DNA of 64,000 nucleotides. Origin: Caprella mutica. Lineage: Eukaryota; Arthropoda; Malacostraca; Amphipoda; Caprellidae. Below, piece by piece: positions 47,147-57,076 of this stretch. A program made the position numbers and the translations under genes. The notes beneath the pieces are model-generated. The model made no database searches. It was not told the DNA's origin and was given only the letters and a program-made list of their open reading frames with translations. Every line of letters begins with the position of its first letter. Within the stretch, counting starts at the first letter, position 1. The stretch spans positions 90,129 through 154,128 of the forward strand of contig CANNZV010001441.1 of NCBI GenBank assembly GCA_947561585.1, written 5' to 3'.

Positions 47147-47340
47147 TTTTTAAAACTACGTATCTGTTTTCGCACTTCTGGTCGAAGTATAAATTCAGAT
47201 ATCGTTTGGAAACAGACATGCCGACGTCAAGATGACGCTGTTAAAACCATGTATCGGTTTTAGTGTTTCTACTCGAAGTGTAAATTCAGATATCATTTAG
47301 AAACAGACATTCCGATATCTACTATGAGTAGAAATGGTTG
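47147..47340 (+). repeat. Imperfect two-unit tandem repeat, about 105 bp
   Basis: Two units share TCGAAGT.TAAATTCAGATATC and AAACAGACAT.CCGA.[G/A]TC. They lie near the right end of the TIR element. Confidence 0.65.
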
Positions 47341-47416
47341 CTAAGTCGATACCCACCGTTAGCGCTACGAATTCGACAGCAAACGGCATCGAATCGACAT
47401 TCATATGTTTGTTGGG

Positions 47417-47899
47417 ATGCAGGTATATAATATACTACTAAAAAATTATATAAAAAATAGCTAAATATTAGATCTTTTTAGTGTTACGTTATATTATTTA
47501 AACGTAAAAACTTCTGTGTTATTGGATTGTTTCATATTTTCGGATTTATACATATATAATAATAATTATTTACCTCTACTGTAATTACTTTAATTCCTAA
47601 GTATCCACACATTTATTATTTTTAGGACCCTGCTATTTCAGTTCTAAATTTTAGATATTCATAATTCATTAATCAATGCAAAATATTAGAGGAGGTAAAT
47701 GACTTAAAGAAACAGTCCACCCGTTAAGCATATTTAATTTTATAACTGTTATCGATAGATAAACATTTTTATGTGTTAATTCATATACGGCTTAAATCAC
47801 TATTATATTATTGTATACTTACACTTGCATATTTATGTAATAGTGAAAAATAATATAAAATATATTCCATAAACACTTTAAAATACAAAATATAATCAT
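47417..47899. other. Unassigned AT-rich stretch
   Basis: No ORF, repeat structure or splice-flanked open segment seen. Confidence 0.5.
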
Positions 47900-48027
47900 T
47901 CGTGGACGAATTGTCAGTGGACGAAATGTCCGTGGACGAAATGTCCGTGGACGAAATGTCCGTGGACGAAATGTCCGTGGACGAAATGTCCGTTGGACGA
48001 AATGTCCGTGGACGAGATGTCCTAGAC
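47900..48027 (+). repeat. 15-bp tandem repeat (GTGGACGAAATGTCC), about 8 units
   Basis: Nearly perfect units run to GTGGACGAGATGTCCTAGAC at the right. The last bases match the right terminus of the two Mutator-like MITEs (CGAAA..TCCTAG.AC), so this may be the right end of a third member whose left end is missing. The in-frame peptide repeat (VDEMS) is only a by-product. Confidence 0.75.
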
Positions 48028-48635
48028 CCTATCAGAGGTTATATAAACTCAGCGTTGAAGGCTACGTTTTCCACCCTTCTCCTGATGATAAATAGAAATA
48101 TTTTTAATCGAAAGCTTGAAACCAAATAACCTTCAACGCTGTCAATTAATATATGTCTGTTTGTCTGTAATTAGTTTGTACGTATATTAATGGAGACTCT
48201 GGGCATAGCTAAGTCATGAATTCTTTGGAACCTTACAAGGTCGGTTTGCATGACTGTGCCCGGAGTTTTTAAGCCCCTCCCAGTTGTTCGCAGATAGCAC
48301 ACTTCACACCTCGGTGATCACATAGCCAGTCATGCTACAACCATAGAGTGAGCTGCAAGGGATCTTATAGAGAAGAGATAGTCTATAGTCTCTTAGGATA
48401 TTATCCTTTTAATCCTCAATCTGAGGTAGTGAACTAATAGCACTACTAATTTCTACGATTCTGATGTCACTATCTTCACCTGTCTACCAATCCAACATGA
48501 CGGGTTAAAAGAACTCATAGGACTCTGACTGCAACATGATGACTACCCCCTGGCTTCATATTCTGTATTTGGCCGTAAGTGATGCTAACTAAACCTTGAG
48601 GTTTTTCATATAGAATATTTAGCGTGACTCCTTAG
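48028..48635. other. Unassigned; hairpins and a hammerhead-like motif
   Basis: AGCGTTGAAGG at 48051 and CCTTCAACGCT at 48130 are an inverted pair. Between them CTGATGA (48082) and CGAAA (48109) stand as in a hammerhead core, though no stem III is clear. An imperfect hairpin, ACTCTGGGCATAGCTAAGTC against GACTGTGCCCGGAGT, lies at about 48194-48270. No coding. Confidence 0.4.
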
Positions 48636-49023
48636 AACTCTAATTTACCTATAACTCTAATTTACCTATAACTCTAATTTACCTATAACTCTAATTTACC
48701 TATAGCTCTAATTTACCTATAGCTCTAATTTACCTATAGCTCTAATTTACCTATAGCTCTAATTTACCTATAGCTCTAATTTACCTATAGCTCTAATTTA
48801 CCTATAGCTCTAATTTACCTATAGCTGTAATTTACCTATAGCTCTAATTTACCTATAGCTGTAATTTACCTATAGCTGTAATTTACCTATAGCTCTAATT
48901 TACCTATAGCTCTAATTTACCTATAGCTCTAATTTACCTATAGCTCTAATTTACCTATAGCTCTAATTTACCTATAGCTCTAATTTACCTATAGCTCTAA
49001 TTTACCTATAGCTCTAATTTACT
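48636..49023 (+). repeat. 17-bp minisatellite, about 23 units
   Basis: The unit is AGCTCTAATTTACCTAT. The first four copies have AACTC, most later ones AGCTC and three AGCTG. Almost no other variation is visible. There are no unique spacers, so it is not a CRISPR-like array. Confidence 0.95.
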
Positions 49024-49686
49024 CAATAATTTAACCATAATCGGATTCGTATAAATAACTAGAATAGCTTAACTTTAAAACTCGCATACAAACCAATATT
49101 TGATTAGCTTCACTATATTGTAGCATAGTTTCCAAATGCATGGTATTATATTTTCACCCTAAACCACTCTTATTTAAATATCTTCTAATTATTTATTATT
49201 TATCTTCTCAGGTACAACTACACGCTACTCCCATCTCTCCGATCATCCACAGAAAGTCGAGTATGACTAACATTACTCGCTACCTGTAACATTATCTGAA
49301 ATTCCATTCTTTATCTATATGTATTATCTAAAAATACATACTTATTAACTATACCATTTTATTTCTACCTTATACTTGCAATAATAAACATCTGCAATAT
49401 TACAATTATTTAGAATTCAGTAAGAACTAAACTTACTTTACATTACTAAACTAAATACCTTTAACAGTAAATTTTATATGGTGGCCAGTATTTGGTGTGA
49501 GTGATCGCGTGGAGCTGGGGGTGTCGTCTTGTCCTTTTCTTTCAATTTATATTTAATAACTAATTTTCTAAATTATTTAATAATTTTTTTCTCATCTATT
49601 TGATAACTAATTTCTTTCTGTGTAATTATAATCATGGGTGGTGATGACGTTAGTACTAAACAGTCTGTCCTCGGTGACAGGACATA
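49024..49686. other. Unassigned; diverged partner of 51240-51555
   Basis: The order TCTCAG...AACTACACGCTACTC...TGACTAA..., then AAAATACAT, then TTACAGTAAATTTTATAT, then TTGGTGTGA recurs in diverged form at 51290-51560 (TCTCAAG, GCAACTGCATGCCACTC, AATGACTAA, AAAATACAT, TTACAGTAAATTATATAT, TTGGTGTAA). This could be two old copies of one LTR or MITE. Confidence 0.4.
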
Positions 49687-50305
49687 CAGGGTCGTGCAGC
49701 TAAATTGGGACTAACATAACTTTTTTAAAATTCGCTATTTTGAAAGGCAAATAATGATTAAATGTAATTTTTACTTGTATTTATTTGTTCGTTATTGTCT
49801 ACAGAACAAAATCATTCTATGTGACTACCCTTTGCGTCAATAATTTGGGAGATTCTCGAGCGAAACCGTGGACAACTCCTTTTTACATCCTCTGGGTCAA
49901 GATTACGAAATGCCCGACGAATGGCGGCCTTCAGAGAGTTGACACTTGGATGTGAAGTTACGTTAGACTCTCCCTCAATAACGCCAAACAGCCAATAGTC
50001 ACAAACATTCAGATCTGGGGAGCTGCTGGGCCAAATATCTTTCGGGACCATCAAAGGAAGCTCCTTCAGGAAATCCTGAACTTTCTTTGCTCCATGCGCG
50101 GGCGCAGAGTCTTGAACGAGCATCACTTTGAAGGGGTCGTAGTTCCTACGTATCCACGGCATCAAAACATCTTTCAGAATTTTCAAGTACTCCGCTGTGT
50201 TGATTTTAATGCCCGCTTCGATGAAATGAGGAGGCATCACCTTACCATCACTTGCGACGGCTGCAAAAACCATCACAGAAGCGGGATTTTTGTTCTGCAT
50301 CAACC
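49687..50305 (-). mobile_element. 3' half of a DD37D-type mariner, 5' truncated
   Basis: It starts with the same TIR as the 8587 element (CAGGGTCGTGCAGCTAA, TA at 49685-49686). On the minus strand it carries an open transposase part, 49812 to about 50300: NPASVMVFAAVASDGKVM, LMPWIRRNYDPFKVM, QDSAPAHGAKKVQDF, SPDLNVCDYWLFGVIE. It has Trp where the first copy has TAG. By hand count it lacks one Asn before LPLMVP and so has 36 residues between the catalytic Asp residues. The homology stops near 50305 without a second TIR. Confidence 0.88.
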
Positions 50306-51645
50306 TCAAAAATGATTTCATAGAAAACTAATCATTTCTCTTCACTTGTAGAAAATAATACCTATTCGTTGGCTAACTAATCTATTTCTCATATTTTTAG
50401 ATATTCATATTCGATAGGTTTTACGTTATTTGTCTATTTGATGTTAAGTTTCATTGAATGTATTTTATAATAATTTTACGTTTAAACATACATGTAAATG
50501 TATTAGTTAAATATTTTCTTTAAAATATTGTGATCATTTTTTTCTTTTTCTAGGATGAATTATATTATTTCCGTTACTGTTTACCAGAAAGAGACGTCTT
50601 CAAATTATGTGCTTTTCTCCTGATCTGTTTTATTCATAACTCGGCTTCTTCAGAAACGCGGAGTCCTGCAACAATACTAATACACATGTGAGAGAAAAAC
50701 TTCGAAAATATAAATGCAATGAGAAGACGGAAATAAATTCAAATAATATTAATATGTAAATATTAACGCATGTGATTATTGGCACAAACTATAAAAGAAT
50801 TAGGTGCTTGACGTATAGATACTGTGTTAGAAGTACTACTACTACAGTATTTTGAGGTGATGATTGTGAGGAATTTGCCGTGTGTAGCTGTAAAATATAG
50901 GATTGGCACTCTGACCGAAACGACTTTACGTTGATTTACATTTTCACACTACAATAAATTTTAATAATTCCTAAATAGAAATGAAGAGAATGTTTACATA
51001 AATATAAACTAATGAAACTTTAATATTTATCTGATATAAAAAAAAACATATATTTCCGGAACAGTAGTAGCTACAATTAAGAATAAAACTTTATTTATTA
51101 TTTAGGAGGATTAATCTAACTTTAGGAAAGAGCATGCTGTTAAATAAAGATAATTAATGTATTAAATGTAAGAAGAATTATGATTAGTATTTTATATTTA
51201 GGGATTATATATATAAGGACGATGACGTGAGTCACAGCAATATTCTACCTAACTCTTAATTAACCTAATTCCATAAAATTTTCTTTCTTTCTCAAGATGG
51301 CAACTGCATGCCACTCGGGACTCCATGATCAACCAGTAAACGTCTAAAATGACTAAAGCTGTTCATCAATGGAAATTTATTAAATACTCGTTCTACTGTA
51401 TTGTATGAAAATACATTTTGATCATTTACTTCTAATAAATTTATTCCGACCCTTTATTGATATTAATCTTATGACAAACGAGCTATAGCTATCAACAAAT
51501 GAAATACCTTATTACAGTAAATTATATATAGTACTTGACTTGGTGTAACTACAGTAGTGATGCAAGACCACTAGCTCAATTAGGCATTCTATTAATAGAA
51601 TAAAATAATAATTTATATTCGATAAATGAATCAAATGTAAAATTT
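50306..51645. other. Unassigned AT-rich stretch
   Basis: No gene. 51240-51555 is the partner of the 49.15-49.51 kb repeat. A segment beginning ACCACTAGCTCAATTAGGCA (51572) recurs at 52743, next to the gypsy LTR, so about 60 bp is duplicated on both sides of the MITE. Confidence 0.4.
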
Positions 51646-52620
51646 CGTGACCGGAAATTTCGCCACAAGAAAATTCACCGTAAGGATTTATTTAACACTC
51701 GACTTGAGAGCCCAAGACAAATTAAGTAATCACCACATTAACTGTTAGAAATGAGAGAGTCAGAATAGTTAAACAAGACACTTGATAGCAAACAATTTCA
51801 TACAAAGAAAATACAAAATTGAATTGACAATCAAACTTAATTATTAGTTCATTTTTTTATTAAAACTTAATTTTGATGATGTCATGAAAATGTACATGAT
51901 AACAGTTGGTAAACTTGTTACCAAATGCAATTACAAAATCAACTTGTGTTATGTTTCATTGTCCATCAAATAAAAAATATTTATTTTATATTTTTACCGT
52001 GTTTATCAATTTTTTTAACGCTACTTGCAGTTTTAGAGGATAGCGCTAGGTTATGCTCTTAAACTACGAGGTCTTAGATTTTTGTGTTACGTAGTCTCGC
52101 ATTCTACATTTACTATCAGCTCTTCATTTTCCTCTTCTATCCGTTAGTGCAGTCACCGATGCTTGTGTCCCTTTTCGTCACATTCATTGGTAGTAGCTTT
52201 TCTGCATCCATGAGCTTTATCACAGACGGTTCACGAAGCCACATTCCTTTCTGACTGCTTCTTCCAGTCCCTTGTACTTAATTTCTTTTTGACATAAGTG
52301 ATATTGCCTTTGGTTCCAAAGCATACATTAAACCCATACTAAAATTAATTTAAATAAAAATGAAAATCAGAATAAAGTCACTATTGATATATAAATAGTA
52401 TGTTTTCTTTTTTTATCAGTATCCTATTAACTGGGGTTGGAGAAGGACCCTAGCAATTATTTTGGTGATCACTTTAAATTATTTTTGTCTGGGGTTCTTA
52501 AGCCGAGAGTTAAAAATAGAATTCACGGCGAAAATTCCTCACTGCGAAAATTCCTTCGGCGAATTTTCTTGCGATGAAATTTCCTACGGCGAATTTTCTT
52601 GTGGCGAAAATTCCTAGTAC
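51646..52620. mobile_element. Mutator-like foldback MITE, 975 bp, 10-bp target duplication
   Basis: An exact 10-bp direct repeat TGTAAAATTT lies at 51636-51645 and 52621-52630. The left end is CGTGACCGGAAATTTCGCCA and the right end TGGCGAAAATTCCTAGTAC. The right end is a tandem array of a GGCGAAAATTCC-type motif in both orientations (about 52526-52620). The first dozen bases (GTGACCGGA) and the last (TCCTAG.A) match the 10378-11209 element, so both are one superfamily. The inside includes the inverted copy of the 46375-46650 segment. Confidence 0.82.
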
Positions 52621-52630
52621 TGTAAAATTT

Positions 52631-52812
52631 AATTGAAGAATTATTCCGTATTCAATCTAAATTTTTTCAAAAGATCAAAATTACTTACATATTCAAATTT
52701 ATAATTTCTCATATATGTTTCTTAATCATACTCATATTTCAACCACTAGCTCAATTAGGCATTCTCATTAATAGTATAAAATATTAATTAATATTTAATG
52801 AATAAATCATAT
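52631..52812. other. AT-rich sequence between MITE and gypsy 5' LTR
   Basis: It contains the second copy of the ACCACTAGCTCAATTAGGCA segment (52743-52805), ending at the LTR. No gene. Confidence 0.5.
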
Positions 52813-54439
52813 TGTTGAAATCTGGATTATTCTGTATTGGTTAGTAATTTAAATGGTTAAATTCCTTTATTTTTGTGACCCATTGTCCCTCTCGCTCTTC
52901 ATTGTTTCAATTTTTGGTATTCGAGTAGTTTCCCTTGGAAGGTGATACTGGTTGTAGAGTGATATTTAGCACCTAGTTTTCTGAACTGCAGTATCACTCT
53001 GTTCGTTCCTTTTAAGTTTTATCTTGTTGATGTGCTGAACTGTGATCTTGTTACGTTGGTATTTTTTCATCTGATTGTTGGGAATTCCGGTAGAGTCGTT
53101 TAATCTAATTTTAGAATAAACGCCTCGCTGGAGCCCCATTGAGGAGGCTAGTAATTTCTCCAGTTTAGTTGTCTATTTGTCCTTAGGTTTATTTGTTTGT
53201 AAAGTAAGACTGCTCGATTAGTCTTGAAATAGACGGTGCAGTAGTGTTACCCTAAAATAAAACTGTAAACCGACTATCGGAGCTTGTTGCAGCCTGACGG
53301 AGCTTGTTCAAGCCTAACTGAGTTTGTTGCTGCTTGTCTGAGGTTGGCCAGTTGCTGGCCAATCATTCTATCACTCTCTGAAAGCAGATCACACCATGTA
53401 AGTAGAGCTATGCCATGTGTTGTTGCTCAAGGTGGAAATTTGGGAAAAATTATAGTTTGATGTTATTTTTAATTTTAGTTTGATTTTTGCCTGAGTTTAT
53501 CTGGAGTTATTTTTTCTCTCTACAGTTCGTGTAGCAGAGATGAACTCTTCCTAAACTACCTTGGTCAAGAGTCTACTTTTCAGTGCTACTTTGATAAAGA
53601 CACTCCCTACCTTGCTCAGAGGTCTCTTTTGTAAATACCAACCTAGAACCTGGAGTTCTACCTAGAACCTGAAATTCTACCTTGGTCCTGGAAATTCTGC
53701 CTAGATCTTGAAATTCTAACTAGGTCCTAGCAATTCTGCCTAGGTCCTCGAAATTTAATTCTAGTTCTAATTATCTCGTATCCTATATTCTGATGACCAC
53801 CTAATATACGAATCAATGCCATATTTATTCGTGAATATTTAATCTGGAAATAGGATCCATTACCTATATGCTCTTAGGAGTGTTGACGGAACTCCGTATA
53901 TTTTGTGTCTCTGTTTTCTTACAGTAACTTCTGTAGGCCACCTACCGTTATAAATTACCGTACCATATTTCTATCATTGAGGTGTAATTATTTTTTTGTG
54001 CATTATTTATTTCCCCTACATTAATGTGCATCATTGGTATTACTGTACGGAGGTTTGCTTGAGTGTGTGGGTGTGTTTGTTGTGGGTAGCGTACGTAAAC
54101 ACCGTTATCTGCCGTCGCGAATTCTATCAGCGACTAAGTTAATTTATTTCTTTTTACCAGATTTCTTCTAGAGTATATTTACTTGGTTTTTGTTTATTAA
54201 TAGTTTATAAGTAGTTTATTTAGTTTTGTTATTAAGAGTTTATTAAAAGTATTACATTTAAGAACCAAATTACCTATTTGTTTTATTTGCCATTGATGAG
54301 ACCTAATTGCTGTATTTTATATTTGATGTTTCAATTTGCCAGGTGAACTCTAGTTTTTTCAGTCATTATAAATATTAGTCTCTCCCATTTACCTCTGTTC
54401 ATATTCTGGCACCTCTGCCGCTACATAGCGCAAGGTCCA
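52813..54439 (+). repeat. Gypsy 5' LTR (3' boundary inferred)
   Basis: It starts TGTTGAAATCTGG, exactly as at 62747. The right boundary is placed at the CA (54438-54439) just before a candidate primer site, giving about 1.63 kb. It cannot be checked because the other LTR runs off the window. It contains a three-unit repeat, CGGAGCTTGTTGCAGCCTGA-type (about 53278-53345), and a 19-20-bp repeat (53638-53760). Confidence 0.85.
53638..53760 (+). repeat. 19-20-bp tandem repeat inside the LTR, 6 units
   Basis: Units of the form CCTAGAACCTGAAATTCTA, CCTAGATCTTGAAATTCTA and CCTAGGTCCTCGAAATTTA. The same array occurs in the 3' LTR at about 63572-63694. Such arrays in LTRs can bind host factors; nothing here shows which. 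Confidence 0.8.
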
Positions 54440-54445
54440 ACTTTT

Positions 54446-54463
54446 TGGTGCCCAGACCAGGGA
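54446..54463 (+). promoter_or_regulatory. Candidate tRNA primer-binding site
   Basis: TGGTGCCCAGACCAGGGA lies 6 bp after a CA that would end the LTR. TGG at the 5' end pairs with the tRNA CCA tail, as expected. I cannot name the tRNA with confidence. Confidence 0.55.
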
Positions 54464-55160
54464 CCTTTAGATATTCTGGCTAGTATATTGGTCTCATCGT
54501 TGGTAAGATTTTTTTTCTCTTTTCTATGGTTCTAGATAAGTGTAATTGATTATTTTTCATAGTTTTAGAATTTAATATTTTTGCGTTAGCTCTTGAAAAT
54601 TGGAATTACATATTTTTCGGAAGTTTAGTATTAAATATTTTTCCCATCGGTTCTCGAATAAAAGATATTATTCATTAGTCTAGTATTGGATGGTATTTTT
54701 GCATTGGCTAGTTCTCGAAGATTTAAATGATTTTTCATCTTTCATAGTTTAGGATTAAATATTTTTCGCAATCATTCTCGAAAATTTAAATTATTTTCTG
54801 TCATAGTTTAGCATTGAGAAGTATTTATTGCATTAGTTCCTGAGATATTGAGTTATAAAAAAAATAGGGTTAATTAATATAGTGGCAGATTTAGTTATGC
54901 CTAGGAATCATTCTTTTCGATAGATTTTTGTTTACTATATCAATTTAAGTACGCAGTAGCCTTATATTTTTTTGACCGCTATGATCATATTTTTCTTCTT
55001 CGATTGAGTCCCTTGTAGTTTATTGGTTACTCTGCCGAGTAATTTAAAGAGATTATTGCTGCGTTTATATGCGAGCTATTTCTTTGTTTTAATAATTTGG
55101 GGTTAATTAGCTACCTAAAATTTTTTTGTCCATCAATTTAATTTTTTCCCTATCACTAAA
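54464..55160 (+). other. Gypsy untranslated leader with imperfect repeats
   Basis: About 700 bp without a long ORF. Between about 54555 and 54850 an 80-bp unit recurs four or so times, with blocks TCTCGAAAATT, ATAGTTTAG.ATT and AAATATTTTTCGCA. It may hold RNA packaging or translation signals, but nothing specific can be named. Confidence 0.6.
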
Positions 55161-57050
55161 ATGAAAGAAGAAGAAACTTTACGACCAGTCGTTACTGATC
55201 CCAAATTCGGTGACAGCTTGTCCCCAGTGGCTGGTCCTATATCTAATAACGTGTCTGATAGTCCTGTCGAGAAAATGACTAGCACCATTGTAGAGTGTAA
55301 ATCTGAAATAAGTAAACTAAAGGAAGAACGTAATGTGTTAGCGAGAGAACTTAGAACTCAGGCTCAGAAAGATGCCGTAATTACGAGAAGAATTGTGGTT
55401 TATCAGGGTATGCTGATGCAATTTACCTATAATTCGGTCCGTGAAAAGTTCCTAAACGGACTTCTAATTAAAGATTTCTGCTCCAATGAGTTTCTCTCAT
55501 CCATTGACATATTCATGCGAATATTTCTTCCTTCTCCTGTTGAAGCTCGGAAGGATATTGAACCTAGGATGGTTGACTTGGCGAAGCTTTTCTCCATGGA
55601 TTCTTCAGAGCCAAGGGATGAGGACGGACGTCCTTTTCCAATCAGGAAGAACTTTTCCTGGTGGAGAAATTTCTTTGAAATTTTGATTAAGAGCGATGGA
55701 TGGACCGATGTTAACCGGGTTAGAGACGACGATTCTTCATCGTCACGTGTCCCATCTGGTGCACATTCAATAAATCAAGAAGCTAAGGCTTACGTTGAAT
55801 CTTTTGCTGTGCGTGAGGAGAAATATCATGGAAACCACTTCGATCATGAAACTAGTTCTTACAAGATCGATCAGGGTCAGAGTGGTTCTTCTAACGAGAC
55901 AAGAAGGGGAACTGAAAGCAAAGAGGACTTGCTAGTCCGTACTCTGAGAAGTTTAGGGCCCCGAAGAGAGGTTATCCCTCCTTCTGTTTTCGACCCAGCG
56001 AAAGGAGGATCCATCTTTAAGTTCTTCACCAGTTATGAACGCTACTTTGGGTCAAAGTATGAGGGTACTGAGAGAGAAATGGCAATGCACTTGGAGAAAT
56101 ATCTCTCTGGAACAGCTAGGTCTGCATATAGTGCATTGAGCGGTTCTGATATGAACTACGAGGATTTGAAGGGGAAACTAATCTCATGGCATGAGTCGCA
56201 GCAGGTAGACAGGACTGATAAAATCAGGGAGGACTTCAATAATGCTACAATGATTCCTGGAGACTCGTGTTCAATATACTGCTTGAGATTAGAAAAATTG
56301 GCGGAACGAGTGTTCTGTGAATCTCCCCGCGAAATGGAATCTCAACTAAAAAGGAAATTGAAGAGCACTGCCCCATACTCATTGGTTCAGCAGATAGACA
56401 TTGCCGAGGGCATTTTTAGTGTGACTGATGAGGGTAGTCTTTCTTGGAAGCGGCTGAAGAAGTTAGTGGAACAACACGATAGGAAATTGATTTCCAAGTC
56501 ATTGGTTCCGCTTAAGGATAGTGTCGAACCTGTGAGCTTGTTCAGTAGCAGCCGATGGACAGCAAAACAGACTGATGAATTAGATAGTTATCATCATCAG
56601 CCCGATGATTGGCATTGTAGATCACCAGTAGATCGCAAAAGGGATGTTTACTGGAATAGGTCAAACCATAACACTCGTTCTCCACCTCGAAGGGACCAAC
56701 AGGTTCACTCACCTGGACGAGACGGAGTTCCTTTCCTTCCAGCCTTTCAACGTAATGATCAGCGATCTCCAAAGTATGGTCCATCTCCACCATCTGTGAG
56801 ATCTCGTGATCAAGTAAGATGCAGGAGCTGTAACAAGGCAGGTCATACAGAGAAAAATTGCTGGGGCAAACACAACAGATGTTTTGGATGTGGAAGCTAC
56901 GACCACTGGAAAGCAAATTGCCCTCTGAAGGATAACCCAGGTTACCGTCACACCGACAACCATCCTCCCACTGATAAGCGAGTTAGATACGACTCCAGGC
57001 CGTTAAAAGAAAGAGCTCTTGGTCGCGTGGACGGAGAACAGAGCTTATAG
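55161..57050 (+). CDS. gag: Gypsy Gag, 629 aa, two CCHC zinc knuckles
   Basis: ATG 55161 is the first long-frame start. The N-terminus has a coiled-coil-like stretch (STIVECKSEISKLKEERNVL, residues about 35-62). The middle (about 275-450) has the capsid-like gypsy pattern: FDPAKGGSIFKFFTSYERYF, LEKYLSGTARSAYSAL, IPGDSCSIYCLRLEKLAERV. The C-terminus carries CRSCNKAGHTEKNC and CFGCGSYDHWKANC, both C-x2-C-x4-H-x4-C, which bind the element RNA. An Arg/Asp/Pro-rich basic stretch precedes the knuckles. At 629 aa it is long for gypsy Gag. It overlaps pol by about 64 nt. Confidence 0.93.
   Translation: MKEEETLRPVVTDPKFGDSLSPVAGPISNNVSDSPVEKMTSTIVECKSEISKLKEERNVLARELRTQAQKDAVITRRIVVYQGMLMQFTYNSVREKFLNGLLIKDFCSNEFLSSIDIFMRIFLPSPVEARKDIEPRMVDLAKLFSMDSSEPRDEDGRPFPIRKNFSWWRNFFEILIKSDGWTDVNRVRDDDSSSSRVPSGAHSINQEAKAYVESFAVREEKYHGNHFDHETSSYKIDQGQSGSSNETRRGTESKEDLLVRTLRSLGPRREVIPPSVFDPAKGGSIFKFFTSYERYFGSKYEGTEREMAMHLEKYLSGTARSAYSALSGSDMNYEDLKGKLISWHESQQVDRTDKIREDFNNATMIPGDSCSIYCLRLEKLAERVFCESPREMESQLKRKLKSTAPYSLVQQIDIAEGIFSVTDEGSLSWKRLKKLVEQHDRKLISKSLVPLKDSVEPVSLFSSSRWTAKQTDELDSYHHQPDDWHCRSPVDRKRDVYWNRSNHNTRSPPRRDQQVHSPGRDGVPFLPAFQRNDQRSPKYGPSPPSVRSRDQVRCRSCNKAGHTEKNCWGKHNRCFGCGSYDHWKANCPLKDNPGYRHTDNHPPTDKRVRYDSRPLKERALGRVDGEQSL
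56987..57050 (+). promoter_or_regulatory. gag-pol overlap with candidate -1 frameshift site GTTAAAA
   Basis: The pol frame is open from the stop at 56984-56986, and gag ends at 57048-57050. Pol lies in the -1 frame. Within the overlap, G|TTA|AAA at 57002-57008 is in the right phase for tandem slippage; GTTAAAC is a used site in some nidoviruses. No ATG opens the pol frame near here, so expression by frameshift is the simplest reading. Downstream structure was not assessed. Confidence 0.55.
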
Positions 57051-57076
57051 AATCAGAGTCCACACCCAGCTTAAAA

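Larger units (their letters stand above)
44933..47416. mobile_element. TIR element of unknown superfamily, about 2.5 kb
   Basis: The left end CCCAGCAAACATGAATGT and the right end ACATTCATATGTTTGTTGGG are inverted with one substitution and a 2-bp indel. Similarity continues through an ATTCGATG block, giving about 33 bp. No target duplication was found and no transposase is encoded. It contains the right copy of the 1.4-kb duplication and a 270-bp segment (46375-46650) that recurs inverted at 52025-52330. Confidence 0.6.

Noticed and set aside
47902..48129. 75-codon ORF with a VDEMS repeat
   Set aside because: The repeat is a by-product of a 15-bp tandem DNA repeat. The non-repeat part has no recognisable features.
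48636..49023. Regularly spaced repeats that might suggest a CRISPR array
   Set aside because: The units are contiguous with no unique spacers, and the DNA is eukaryotic. It is a minisatellite.
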